In this document: piece by piece, positions 36,733 to 48,580 of the stretch
How positions within the stretch are numbered: position 1 is the first letter of the stretch
Layout: every line of letters starts with the position of its first letter
DNA from: Multifurca ochricompacta
Taxonomy: Eukaryota > Basidiomycota > Agaricomycetes > Russulales > Russulaceae
Direction of reading: 5' to 3'
Assembly (NCBI GenBank): GCA_022496185.1
Contig: WTXG01000073.1
Location: 98,961 to 162,960, forward strand
Length of the DNA stretch: 64,000 bases
Position numbers and translations under genes: made by a program
The notes under the pieces: model-generated
What the model was told of the DNA's origin: nothing
Database searches by the model: none
What the model saw: only the letters and a program-made list of their open reading frames with translations

Positions 36733-37144
36733 TGGCGGATTTTGGTCTGCCATACTTGGCTTCGGGGATCGCCTTGTGCGAGCCCAAAGAGAATTTTTGG
36801 ACGCCCCCTTTGGGGGCATGTTTCCGTCTTGTTTCTTTTGTGATGATCTACTTATGATTACACTTCTGTCTCACCCTCCTTGTTATTGAGGGTCTTACTG
36901 CTACTCTAAAAATGTTCGCGTACAAAAGCAAACGCGACACCTTTTGTCTTTATTGGTTTCAGATTACTTATTACTGTCTCGATCCATCATGTAGATTGTG
37001 AAGTATTGTACACATTAAACTACATAAAAGGGGCTGTAGAATAGCCCCTAGAATTCATCCTGTTCGAGAAACGTCCTCGTCTGTCGCTTCATCGCCCTAA
37101 AACTCTCGCTCTTGCCACCTTGCTCGACATTGATATTCTCTCTA
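36733..37144 (+). repeat. 5' LTR of copia element
   Basis: Starts TGGCGGATTTTGG and ends TATTCTCTCTA. It contains a likely TATA-type box (CATAAAAG near 37021-37030), then a perfect hairpin GGGGCT-GTAGAAT-AGCCCC, plausibly at the transcript 5' end. Confidence 0.93.
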
Positions 37145-37228
37145 GGTTATGGGCCCTGCTGTTGCCTATTAAAGTACGATCTTTAACTCAGAACATTTAC
37201 ACTTACTTTTATTCTGAGCACTACCGAT

Positions 37229-40200
37229 ATGAGCGAAGACTTCAAGATGAACATTGCAAAACTAGCTGCAGACGGCTTGAACTGGGTCACGTATAGGGAC
37301 CGCATGTTGTGGGCCCTTGATGTGCGAGGGCTGTCAGAGCACCTTGCAGCGACTTCTGTCACCAAGTCGTATATTGACGCTGGGGACATAGGAGGACTGA
37401 CCCCTGCCAGACGCTGGACTTTAGATGAGGCGTCAGTTAAGCAAATTATTGCTGCGTCCGTTCCGGATACCGTCTTTAACCGCATCAAGGGCGGTACCCA
37501 CGCAAAAAACGTATGGGACAATTTGAAGGCGATCTTCGAGGGGAGATCTAGAAATTTGTTGATTGACTTGGGGAGGAAGCTTCAGAACACGCGGTGTGGA
37601 GAAGATGACAATGTACGAAATCATTTTGATAAGATCGCTGACTTGCGCGAGCAACTGGCAGCGATGGGGGAGACCATCAGTGACAATCAGTACGCCAACA
37701 TTCTTATGGCGTCTTTACCCCCTTCCTATGATGGCCCTCTCAACTCTATCATGACCACTGCCGACATCACGGGCACCGATATCACACCTACATCCGTCAT
37801 CCGGCTCATCACCGATGAGTACGACAAGCGCACCTTACGAAACCCAAAGTCAAGTCAAGATGAAGCTTTTACCGCAGACGCTCAAAAGAAGAAGAAGAAG
37901 CGCGATGTCGAGTGCTTCAATTGCCACAAGAAGGGGCATTTCAAGTCAGAATGCTGGGTGAAAGGCGGCGGCAAAGAAGGTCAAGGACCGAAGAAGAAGA
38001 GTGGAGCATCAGACGGCGCTGCCACAGCAGCCGAGCAGGCAGGAGATGCCGAGGCATGGGCCGCGATCGAAGAGATTGCAGAGGCACAGGGTGATGAAGA
38101 TTTCACCAAGGATCAAGCAGCTGCGGCGCATGGAGCACACGCAGAAAGACGAGCGGAGGCTGAGCTTTACGACTCAGGGGCTTCACGCCACATGTCTCCA
38201 TTCCGAGATCGTTTTATCACTTATCGTCAGATCCCTCCCAGAGCTATTACCGCAGCCAATAACCAAGTTTTCTACGCCGTCGGCACTGGCGACTTACAAA
38301 TTGACGTGCCGAACGGAGCTTCGACAATGCCAGTCCTGCTGCGAGAGGCGCTGCACGCACCAGAGATGGGACTGACCATTGTTTCGATTAGCCGAATTGT
38401 CAAAGCCGGCTATTCAGTATCATTCGAGGGCGACTCTTGCAATATCAAGAAACAAGGAGGCCACACAGTTGGCAAGATCCCGGCTAGCACTAATGGGCTT
38501 TACAAAGTCGAGCGCGCCTACCAGGCAAGCGTTGTGTCAGAACGTGTCGACATTCTCACGCTCCACAGGCGACTTGGCCATATTTCGGTGGACGCCATCC
38601 GCTCTCTTATTCGCAACAACGCAGTCACTGGGTTGCAGCTAATAGACGACGATTTTTCCCCTTTTGTCTGTGAATCATGTGAGTATGCGAAAGCGACACG
38701 CAAGGCTATCCACAAGGAGCGAGCAACCCCTCTGGCAGACACTTTTGGCTCAGAGATTCACACCGACGTCTGGGGCCCTTCACCGCTGAACAGTCTAGGA
38801 GGCCGCAAGTATTATGTCACTTTCACTGACGACTACACTCGCTTCACTAAGATTGACCTCTTGCGTACTAAGGACCAGGCTTTCCCGGCTTACAAGGCTT
38901 TTGCAGCATGGGCTAACACACAGCACGGCGCGCACATCAAGCGACTCAGGTCCGACCGCGGTGGGGAGTACACCAGCGGTGCCTTCACGAAGTTCCTGCA
39001 AGAGCAAGGGACTGAGAGGCGACTTACTACGCACGACACGCCGCAGCACAATGGTGTTGCAGAATCACTAAACCGACGACTTCTCGAACGCGTGCGGGCC
39101 ATCCTCCACCACTCTGGACTGCCGAAGAACTTGTGGGGGGAGGCAATTCACTTCGCCGTGTGGTTGAAGAACCGCACATCCACTAAGGCCCTAGGTAATG
39201 TCACGCCATTCGAGCGCCTGTACAAGACGAAGCCCGACTTAGGAGGAGTGCCCGAGTGGGGACAGCGCGTGTGGGTTCACAGCAATTCCAGCACAAAACT
39301 TGACGCACGGGCTATTGAGGCCCGATGGGTAGGCTATGACGCTGACAGCACGCACGCTCACCGCGTATACTGGCCACACAAGAATAGGGTTTCTGTAGAA
39401 CGGAACATCAAGTTTGTGCCAAGTACAATAACCATTCACTCACCCATTCCTAGCTATGCACCCGCCACCACACCAGTCGTCATGCAGCAACCAACTGTGG
39501 CACGACCCACGACATCAGCCGTCACACAGCAACCAATGATGGCGTGACCTGCGACACCTATCAAGGCCAAGACGCAACAACCTCCACCTGCTACCGACAG
39601 CAGCGAAGAAGAGAAGCCCGACGAAGAAGAGCCTGACATATGGACGACCCCTTCGCCAGCCCCACAGTTTATACCGCCTAAGCCGACACCAACACCACCA
39701 GGTGCGCCGAAGAAGCTCAAATCTACAGAGTCGACGCGCATGTCTATGCGACTCGCAAAACTGGCTGAGCAAAAACGCACTGGGACTTCAGGAGCTACCC
39801 CGACTGGCAGCAAGAACGCCACCCCTCGCTTTCGGGGGACGCACCCCGATTACAAGGGGGATCTCGCATCTGCTGCTGACAGTATCACAGACGACTTCGT
39901 TTACCACGCAGGGTTCGACGACGTTATTGCCGCAGCAATACAGGACACTCAAGGGACCCAAAAACACTTAAAGAAGCACAGGCGCGATCGGACTGGCCTC
40001 AATGGAAAGAAGCCATGGACCACGAGATTGCGACACTACAGAAGGCTGGGACGTGGAGCACGGTTCCGCGCCCATTGAGCAAGAACATAGTTGGGTCAAA
40101 GTGGGTCTATAGGATCAAGCGCAAGGCGGACGGCAGCGTCGACAAGTACAAGGCTCGACTTGTGGCGCGAGGTTTCACTCAAATTTACGGCGTTGACTAC

Positions 40201-41512
40201 TTCGACACATTCTCGCCCGTCGCCAAGCTTGCCAGCTTCCGAGCGATTCTCGCCATCGCTGCACGCAACGATTGGGAGATAGAGTCTTTCGACTTCAATG
40301 GCGCGTACCTCAATGGTCAATTGGACAATGACGAAGAAATTTACATGCAGCCGGCCCCGGGTTATGAGATTCAGGGGGAGGATTCGGTATTGCGACTGCA
40401 GAAGTCCCTTTATGGACTAAAGCAGGCTGGTCGAAAGTGGTATGATACTCTTTCGCGTGCGTTAACTGAACTTGGTTTCCGCGTCAGCCAAGCAGACCCG
40501 GGGTTTTTCTTGCACAAATCGACGAGCAAATACTCATCTTGGCAATACACATCGACGACTGCACTTTCACCGGTAGCTCGGGCGAGCTGATCGCCCAGTA
40601 CAAAACCAGGATCAATGCTGCTACACACTTACTGACCTAGGCCCGATTCACTGGCTCTTAGGCATCAAAGTCACATGCGATCGCTCTGCGCGCACCATTT
40701 CCCTTTCCCAAACATCTTATATCAACTCAATTCTCGCGCGATTCGCACTTCAAGATGCAAAAGCATGCGATACTCCTATGGTGCCAGGAGTAATGTATTC
40801 CCGTAGCGATTGTCCAAGGGACGCCACTGAAGCCGCGCAAATGCAAAAAACGCCATACCGGGAGGCCATAGGGAGCCTCATGTACGCCTCTGTTGCCACT
40901 CGCCCTGACATCACATTCGCAGTTTCGACGCTCTCACAATTCCTTGAAAATCCAGGGCAGGCGCATTGGGAGGGAGTAAAGCGCATTTTCCGGTACTTGG
41001 CTGGTACCAAGGCATATGAGCTGACCTATGGCAGCGAGCATCATGATTTAGTAGGGTACACCAACGCCGATGGTGCTTCACAAGAGCATAGACGTGCCAT
41101 CTCGGGGCATGTTTTCCTCATCGACGGCAGCGCGATTTCTTGGAGCTCCCGCAAACAGGAGCTTGTCACACTATCGACAGCAGAGGCCGAGTACATTGCC
41201 ACGACTCACACAGCGAAGGAGGCTATTTGGCTTCGCAAGCTCATCCATGAGCTGTTCCCTTCACTCATCGCCACGACCACACTGTACTGTGACAACCAGG
41301 CCGCGCTCAAGCTCGCTGTTGACGATAACTATCACACGCGGACCAAGCACATCGACATTCGGTACCACTTCATTCGACATGTCATAGCAAGTGGCGCACT
41401 CAACGTTGTCTACTGTCCAACAGATGATATGACTGCTGATATACTAACAAAGGCCCTTCCCAAGTGGAAGGTATTTTTTCACATCTCTGCCCTGGGATTA
41501 CGTTGCGTTTGA
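37229..41512 (+). pseudogene. Copia gag-pol polyprotein with one stop and three frame breaks
   Basis: One polyprotein starts at ATG 37229. Order: Gag; zinc knuckle CFNCHKKGHFKSEC; protease LYDSGASRHMS; integrase zinc site (LHRRLGH..CESC) and catalytic core (DVWGP, FTDDYTR, RSDRGGEY, HNGVAESLNR); reverse transcriptase (SKWVYRIKRKADGS, SLYGLKQAGRKWY, AIHIDD); RNase H (STAEAEYIA, YCDNQAALKLA, TKHIDIRYHFIR) ending at 41512. An in-frame TGA interrupts it at 39545-39547, where a nearby internal repeat of ARP predicts CGA. Frame moves by one missing base near 39953, 40518 and 40621. As written it cannot make the whole polyprotein, yet the LTRs are nearly identical. Confidence 0.92.
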
Positions 41513-41519
41513 GGGGGAG

Positions 41520-41931
41520 TGGCGGATTTTGGTCTGCCATACTTGGCTTCGGGGATCGCCTTGTGCGAGCCCAAAGAGAATTTTTGGACGCCCCCTTTGG
41601 GGGCATGTTTCCGTCTTGTTTCTTTTGTGATGATCTACTTATGATTACACTTCTGTCTCACCCTCCTTGTTATTGAGGGTCTTACTGCTACTCTAAAAAT
41701 GTTCGCGTACAAAAGCAAACGCGACACCTTTTGTCTTTATTGGTTTCAGATTACTTATTACTGTCTCGATCCATCATGTAGATTGTGAAGTATTGTACAC
41801 ATTAAACTACATAAAAGGGGCTGTAGAATAGCCCCTAGAATTCATCCTGTTCGAGAAACGTCCTCGTCTGTCGCTTCATCGCCCTAAAACTCTCGCTCTT
41901 GCCGCCTTGCTCGACATTGATATTCTCTCTA
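41520..41931 (+). repeat. 3' LTR of copia element
   Basis: The same 412 bases as the 5' LTR with one visible substitution. Followed by the target duplication GACGA. Confidence 0.95.
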
Positions 41932-41936
41932 GACGA

Positions 41937-42994
41937 CGACGAGGCAAATAGGCACTCCCAACACCTCCAGCTTGGAGAATGGCTTGTAGTTCTGGATGGG
42001 GGGCATAGAGGGTGGCCTCTTCTGGGCGCATTCGTCGATTGCTGGCATAGGTGTAGGTGAGAAATGGAAAAATGCGATGGTACACATCCCCCCTGGAGAG
42101 TGCATGAATGGCAAAGCGAATATCTTGAGTTGCACGGTCAGCTTGATGGCGCCAGTGAGCTAGTTCAGCATGAGCTTGGTCCAAACGTCTAGTAGCATAG
42201 CGATAGCGGGAGACCTCAGCCCAAGCACCAGGGTTGTTCATGTCGTCCAGAGCTGCATTCACTAGATGAGAAAAGGCTTGTTCTTCATCAAACAAGCGTT
42301 GCTGAAATCGTGTTAGTATGGGATTGGGGCCCCTAGAGGAGCAAGGGTGTGATTGGACATGGAGAGGGAGATAATGGATGGGTTGCCTTGCCCCCATGGT
42401 AAATGCGATGCAGGGATCGGCGCGGCAGTACTCGAAGGCTAACCACCGAGCGATGTTGACACGTCCATCGCTGTCGGCGACTCGGTGTGCGACGTAGTGG
42501 GGGGCGTGTTCGTGATTCCGCTGGAAAGGAGGGGCAGGGGGGTCGTAGCGGTTCTCCGTCCTGGTTGCGTTGTTTACTTCTGCCGTGGTCTGGATGACCA
42601 CCTCCTCGTCAGGTAGTTGTCCTAGTTCTGGGGTGGTTGGCCTATAGATGACGTCGTCCGATGTTTCTGGAGGAGGAGCTGTAACTGTTAGACGTGTCCT
42701 GGCCTCAGCAAGCATGGCCAGAACTCTGGTTCGGATTTCGTGCTCCAGGTTTGGATCCTGGGTTGTTAGAGTAATCGCGTCCGTCAGGCGTCGAGTCGGG
42801 TCATCTGTCGTCGTGGAAGGGAGGTGGTGTGTCGGGGTAGGCGGTTCAGGAGTAGGGGTCAGCGTTGGGGCGTCGTCTGGTCGTCTAAGTGCCGCTTTGG
42901 TCGCTGCGTCGTTAACTGCTGCAATGGTTTGGTTAATCATGGTGGGGTCAATAGTTTGTACAGGGAAACGGCGTGGAGTAGTCATCCTGGGCAT
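41937..42994 (-). pseudogene. Accessory ORF of the gypsy element, interrupted
   Basis: A third ORF downstream of pol begins MPRMTTPRRFPVQTIDP (ATG 42994) and stays open for about 353 codons to SAYLPRRR at the copia junction. The N-terminal 150 residues are Thr/Pro-rich. A middle segment, VNIARWLAFEYCRADPCIAF, is followed by a helical region (LTRFQQRLFDEEQAFSHLV). It resembles no retroviral domain I know. Position between the pol stop and the 3' LTR suggests a lineage-specific accessory protein. The copia insertion replaces its last 15 or so residues. Confidence 0.75.
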
Positions 42995-43092
42995 AGTGCG
43001 TGGTCGCGTTGATGCGTTGTGGTGGATGGTGTGTTTATTGCGGGCCAGAATTTGTTATCTTGAATTGGGATGAGGAAAGAAAGATTGGAAAA

Positions 43093-43106
43093 TCACCCCC
43101 CTCTTA
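43093..43106 (-). promoter_or_regulatory. Second polypurine tract overlapping the pol stop
   Basis: Read on the - strand this is TTAAGAGGGGGGTGATT, with TAA as the pol stop codon. It is very like the tract beside the 3' LTR (AAAAGGGGGGTGAT). An internal plus-strand primer is possible; the role is inferred. Confidence 0.4.
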
Positions 43107-46100
43107 AGGGCGGCGTCGGCTCTGACACTGGGGAAGGGACTGGTGATACTGTAAGAGAAGGTCAGGGGCATGGCAATCGTCTTCATCGACCCAGGAGTTT
43201 TCACTAGCTGGGTAACCAACCCAGCTGACTAGGTATTGTAATCTTTTGTTATGTCCAAAGAATCTATGAGCCAGAATGGAGGCAACTTCATATTCTTCCT
43301 CATGGTTGATCAGATCTGGTGGGGGACGTAAGAAGTTAGGGCCGTGGGCATTTGTTTCGCGATAGGGCGATAGGAGGTCGACATGGAATACGTTATGTAT
43401 TTTCATATGTTGGGGTAACGATAATCGATAGGTGACCGGAGAGATCTGGGCCGTGATAGTAAAGGGGCCGTAACGTCGTGGAGCGAGTTTTGAGGAAGGG
43501 AAATGCGTTTTGAGATGTTTTCCTTCCAGCCAGACTTGTGCGCCAATGGCGAATGTGGTTTTGGGCGTCAGGGATGCGTTCGTACGAAACGCTTCTTCTG
43601 TGCGAGTGCGGGCTGCCAAAAGATTTTGGATGCAAGTGTCTACCTGTGGGGCGTTAGTATCTGTAGCCTGGGCATCCCATGTGAAGGTAGTGCCATGGAG
43701 CAAAACATGTGGTGTCAGTTTAGTTTTATCGTGTGGCCAGGAGTTATGGACATATTTGGCTAGCGGGAGATAGTGGGGCCATTGATGTTGATCATCGCCA
43801 AGCCATAGACGAAGGTATTGTTCAAGCCAAAGATTCATTCGCTCACTCGATCCGTCTGTCTGAGGGTGGAATGCCGTGGATAAATTTTGTCGAATTTGCA
43901 GGACTTTTGCAAGTGCGCGTGAAAAATGGGACGTGAATCGAGGATCACGGTCGGAGATAACCCGTCGTGGGACGCCGAAGAAGGGGAAGAGGTGTTGGTA
44001 ATATAGTGTGGCAACTCCTTCTCCTGTAATGTCTTTAGAGCATGGAATGAACTTTGCGGACTTTGAGCACCCTTGGTCTACGATTGTGAGCACTGCGTCA
44101 TATCTGCCTGATGGCGGAAGATCCGTGATGAGATCCATAGCAACATACTGAAATGGGCCGGCGGAGGCCGGTACATCTAGCGGGAAGGAAGGAGCTTTCT
44201 TTGTAAGCTTCGGCTTATTCTCCTGACATTTAGCACACCCTTGGACGTAATCGCGTACGAATTCTCGTAAGCCGGTGCCTGAATATTCCTGTTGGACCTT
44301 CCGTGTTGTCTTATCTATCCCCGGATGCCCCGCTAGTATGTGATCGTGGTGCCGTTGAAGGATCTCCCGGTGTTCGGCTAAGGCCTCAGGAAACGGAAGC
44401 CTAGCGTCAGAGATCGCGTTGATAAATAGGTTGGCTGGCAAGACAGTGACTTCATCATTGTCGTTTCCTCCCTGGTCGGCATCTGGTCTCCGTGAGAGCA
44501 TATCCGCGACGGTATGTAACTTCCCTGGGACATGTTCCATTGAAAAGTCAAAGTCGGCGAGCTCTTGGAGCCATCGGGCCTGTCGCCAGTTCAATTTCTG
44601 GGTTCCTTGAAATATTGTAGATTATTATGATCCGTACGGACTTGAACTTTGTGTCTTGCCCCTAAAAGATACTGGCACCAGGATTGGAAGGCAACTATAA
44701 CTGCAAACAGTTCTTGATCATAAATGTCCCAATTTCTTTGAGTGGCATCTAGAGTTTTTGACAGGTAGGCCACAGGGTGGAGACGGCCATCTTGATCCTT
44801 CTGGCTAAGAGTGGCGCCTAGCGCATATCCGGATGCATCGGTATCTACAATGAAGGGTCTGTCAAAGTCGGGTTGTGCAAGGACCGGCTGCGAGGTGACT
44901 CGCTGTTTCAGCGTGTCGAAGGCATTCTGTTCGTTACTTGACCATCGCCATGGGTTCTTTACACTTGTGAGGGCATTCAGGGGTGCTGCAATCTTACTAA
45001 ACCCTTGAATGAAGCAACGATAAAACTGACAGAACCCAAGGAACGAGCGGACTTCCTTGACAGTGGTAGGCGTTTTCCATGTAGCAACTCCTTCCACTTT
45101 GACCAGATCCATATGTACCTGATCAGCCTCCAAGATGAGTCCGAGATATTCGATGCGTGTTCGTTCAAAAGAGCACTTTTCTGGTTTAAGATAAAGATCT
45201 AGTTTGCTAAGTTTGTCCAAGATGCGATGCACTTTATTGCGGTGGTTTTGAAGGTCTTGATCAGTATGAATCAGGATGTCATCCATGTAGACTGTGAACC
45301 AAGCCCTTCCTAGAGTGTCATGTTCATTCAATTCTTCTCGAAATTCCGCATTCATCATTGTCTGAAATGTGGCAGGGGAGTTTGTCAGACCGAAAAACAT
45401 GACATTTGGTTCATAAAGGCCGCGATTTGTTTTGAATGCTGCCTTCCATCGATCTTCTGGTGCTATCTGAACGTTGTTATAACCCCATCTGATATCCATT
45501 TTTGTAAAGAGTGTACTTCCGCGGACGCGATCAATCAGCTCGGGGATCAGCAGAAGTGGGTATGTATTCCGAACGGTCCAGTTATTTAACTTCCGGTAAT
45601 CCTGGACTGGTCGTAATTTCCCATCTTTCTTTTTAATAAAAAAGAACGGGGAGGCATAAGGGACTTCAATTCTCGGATGTACCCCTTCTGTAAGTGTTCC
45701 TCCAGGAATCCGTTTAGCGCGTCCTGTTCTCCTGGTCCGAGTGGGTAAATTTTACAATCTAGGGTTGCGGGTGCCTCCGGTTTCAATTCGATCTTGTGGT
45801 CCCAAGGTCGTGATGCTGGGAATCGTTGCGCTCTTCATCGCTGAAGACCTTTTGATGTCGATGGTATTCTCGTGGTACGATCTGGTTCCAGGATCGTTCT
45901 GTCTTGTCTTTTGCTTTAATGGCCAACTCTTGTGCGATGTTAAGGCGACGGATCTGTTTGTTCGGCACAGTAAATGAGATGGATTGTGCGAGCTGTCCTG
46001 AGGTCCAGTTTATACTAGGGTTGCTGGCCGCGAACCATGGATAACCTAGGATCATGTCGTCGACTCCAATAGATGCTATATAGAATCGATGTTGTTGGGT

Positions 46101-47635
46101 ATCTCCTCTGGTCGTAATAAGGAGATCTACGCATTGATCGATTTTCCTTGTAGCATTGGGAGAGCCATCCGCGTTTTGTAGCTTTTTGGAATCGTTAATC
46201 GTTTTATGGGGAGTCGATGTTTGATTACTGTTCGGAAACTGATAAAATTCTCGGTTGCTCCACTGTCAACCAGTGCTTCTATTGTGGCCTTTTGATTCAC
46301 TCCATGTAAGGGAACAACTATTTTCATTGCTTTGAGTGGTGATCTAAATACATGGTGTGAGACTAGAGCTCGAATGAAGGCCGCGTCATTCAAGCGATAT
46401 AAAAATCCTCATTTCCTTTGAACTGGTCTTGTAGTTTGAGACGTTGCTCGTCCGTCATTGTTTTTAGCACCGTTGCGAGCATTGACATGCTGATGGAGGG
46501 AGTGATCAGTGCTGAGGAAGTTGCGGACGTCTCATTAGATCCGTTGGGTACTGCCGCAGTCGTGGTGGCACTTCCGAGATGGTGGCGGTCCGGGCCGAGT
46601 TATTTGGACTTGATCGGGGCTTTCTATTGGGACAATCTCGAACCAAATGCCCTCGCCGCCCACATTCAAAGCATCGTCCTTCCTTTCGGTACTGTTCCTT
46701 TTCTTCTGTGGTGGTTGCTTTCCTAACTGCATCCACATCCATCGCATTTGGGTCCTTTTTGCGATAGAACGTGAACTTATTTCCTCGGGGTGATGGGTAG
46801 TAGCTGTTTTATTTCTAGTCAGGCTTTTCATGAAAACCCAATTCGCGTGGTGACATCGGGCGGACGCTGATGCTTCTTCGAAATTCTCTGGCTGATCTTG
46901 CGTCAGCATTGTCGCGACTAGTTGAGTTGGTAAGCCTCGGTAAAGTACTGTCGTGCGGCTGTGTCGTCAATGTGTAGTCCGGCCTGAATGGCTAAGTCGC
47001 GGAACTCGGCAATATAATCATCTATGTTTCCCTCCTTCATTTGTAATCGCTCCAGCACTTGTAGTGCCTTTTGCCCTGCTGCGACATCAGTCCATGCGGT
47101 AAGGAACGTTTGCCGGAAGGTTTCCCACACATTTACAACTCCAATTTGTCCTGTGTTTATGTCGGCAAGCCAGTATATTTGGTCTTCTACCCATCGGTCT
47201 ACTTTTGGGCCTCGGATCAATCCTAACGCGTAGGCCACTTTGGATCGTTCATTCTGGGCTAGGGGCACGAACGCGTTAAGGGCAAAATGAAGTTCGAGCA
47301 AGGCGAACCATCTTTTCGCATGGGCCCTGTCGCCGTCGAAGTAGGAGGGAGGAGCTCCTTCCATACGTCCTCCCTGTGATACTGGGATGGGGGCTCCCTG
47401 GGGATTTCCTCCTGGATTTCCACCAGGATCTCCTCCAGGAGGGATTCCCCAGGGTTCCCGCCTGGGTTTCCTCCCGGGTTTCCACCCAGGTTTCCCCCGG
47501 ATGCCCGCCTGGATTCCCTCCAGGATGTCCGCCTGGATTTCCTCCTAAGTTGGGGGAGTCATTCTTGGGCTGTCTCGCGGCATGGCTAAGTTGAGTATGT
47601 GTTCGTCCTGGTTCGGTAAGTGTGATGGTGGCCAT
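43104..47635 (-). pseudogene. Gypsy gag-pol with chromodomain, many frame breaks
   Basis: Gag starts near 47635 (MATITLTEPGRTHTQL) with a Gly/Asn/Pro repeat, then a capsid part (YFDGDRAHAKRWFALLELHF) and zinc knuckle CFECGRRGHLVRDC. Protease: LVDSGATENF. Reverse transcriptase: MDIRWGYNNV, FGLTNSPATFQ, VYMDDIL. RNase H: DTDASGYALG. Integrase: HHDHILAGHPG..CAKCQ, then DLITDLPPSGRYD, ISDRDPRFTS and HPQTDGSSERMN. A C-terminal chromodomain (YLVSWVGYPASENSWV) marks it as a chromovirus, expected to favour heterochromatin. Frames slip by one missing base near 44600, 45700, 45830, 46160 and twice in the Gag repeat (47430-47500). Other joins in gag are also out of frame. Stop at 43104. Confidence 0.9.
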
Positions 47636-48006
47636 TGCTTCTAGGAGGGGCGGTATTCTGGGTGGAAGGGGCGGCGTTCTAGATGGAGGGGTGCTGTGGG
47701 GGTTTCTGTCTGGGGGCTTTTGGCGGGGGAGTCGCTTGCGAGTAGTGCAAAGTGATTTCAGTTTTCAAATGGTATGTTTTCTAATCGTTGTCTGGCTGAT
47801 TGCTCTGGTAGGTTCTGTTCCGGTGACTGGTAATCAAGGGACTCGTCGTCTGTCGAGGCGGCCGAGGAGGTCAAAGGGGTCTGGGGTTCACGTGCCGAAT
47901 ACGACGTGGTTGTTTCAGGTTTGTGCAAGGGGACACATCATCGGTCGCCTTGCGGTTTCGGGTGAGTGGTTCTGTTTTTCTGTGAAGTCTGTTAAGTCTG
48001 TTCTAA

Positions 48007-48580
48007 TGTCACAGCCAGGTGCTAGCTGTGTGCTGGGTCAATTCGCATCAAGGATAGCAAGACAAGTATCAAGATCTCAAGGTTATCACCTAGGTGTTCA
48101 AGCCCTACAAGTTGCAGCGGGCACGCACCGATGCGAAATCAACAGGGACACTTAGTCCTGTCACAAAATAACTGGGATGAAGACTCCTAAGGTGCAGCTT
48201 AGGGGCTCAAGAGGAATGGGGCTTCTGGTGAGTCTGTAACACCTGTATTGGGTACAAGAGAACAGACTTAAGGTCTGTCTCTGAAACTAATGGTCCTTAA
48301 ATACAGGTTGGAGGCTCAGTAAACTACCAGAGACTGTCCTAGGCTTCTACAGATGATATCATGGCTAGGTCATAGCTATGTCATAGTTGTATCAGTAAAG
48401 AACAGTCTAGCTAATATGAGACTTGGAGTTTGTGTGGACTAAGAGGGGTTGTGCCCTCAATACTGTACAAATGGTCATAAGGACTTTGACCATTTAATGG
48501 AGCTGTTGAAGCTGCAGAAGTAAGGGATTCAGCATTGGAGAATACAAACAAGCAGAAAAAACACAAAGATAACTGTCACA
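48007..48580 (-). repeat. Upstream LTR of the gypsy element
   Basis: Begins TGTCACAG and ends CTGTCACA. It is the 5' LTR in the element's sense; gag follows to the left after about 370 bases. About 2 percent different from the other LTR, so this insertion is older than the copia element. Confidence 0.88.

Larger units (their letters stand above)
36733..41931 (+). mobile_element. Ty1/copia retrotransposon, recent insertion
   Basis: Two 412-base LTRs (36733-37144 and 41520-41931) differ at one visible position (CCACC against CCGCC near the 3' end). The 5-base target duplication GACGA lies at 36728-36732 and 41932-41936. A GGTTATGGGCCC primer-binding site follows the 5' LTR, matching the anticodon region of initiator Met tRNA as in many copia elements. 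GAGGGGGAG precedes the 3' LTR as a polypurine tract. Total length 5199 bases. Confidence 0.95.
36065..48580 (-). mobile_element. Ty3/gypsy chromovirus, nested host of a copia element
   Basis: Two LTRs bracket gag, pol and an extra ORF, all on the - strand. Without the copia insertion and its target duplication it is about 7.3 kb. A polypurine tract (AAAAGGGGGGTGA read on the - strand, 36640-36652) directly precedes the downstream LTR. The 5-base flanks differ (GGACC on the left, CCTTG on the right), so a clean target-site duplication is absent. Confidence 0.85.

Noticed and set aside
42648..43073. 141-codon + strand frame opposite the gypsy accessory ORF
   Set aside because: Val/Arg-rich shadow of the Thr/Pro-rich ORF on the other strand.
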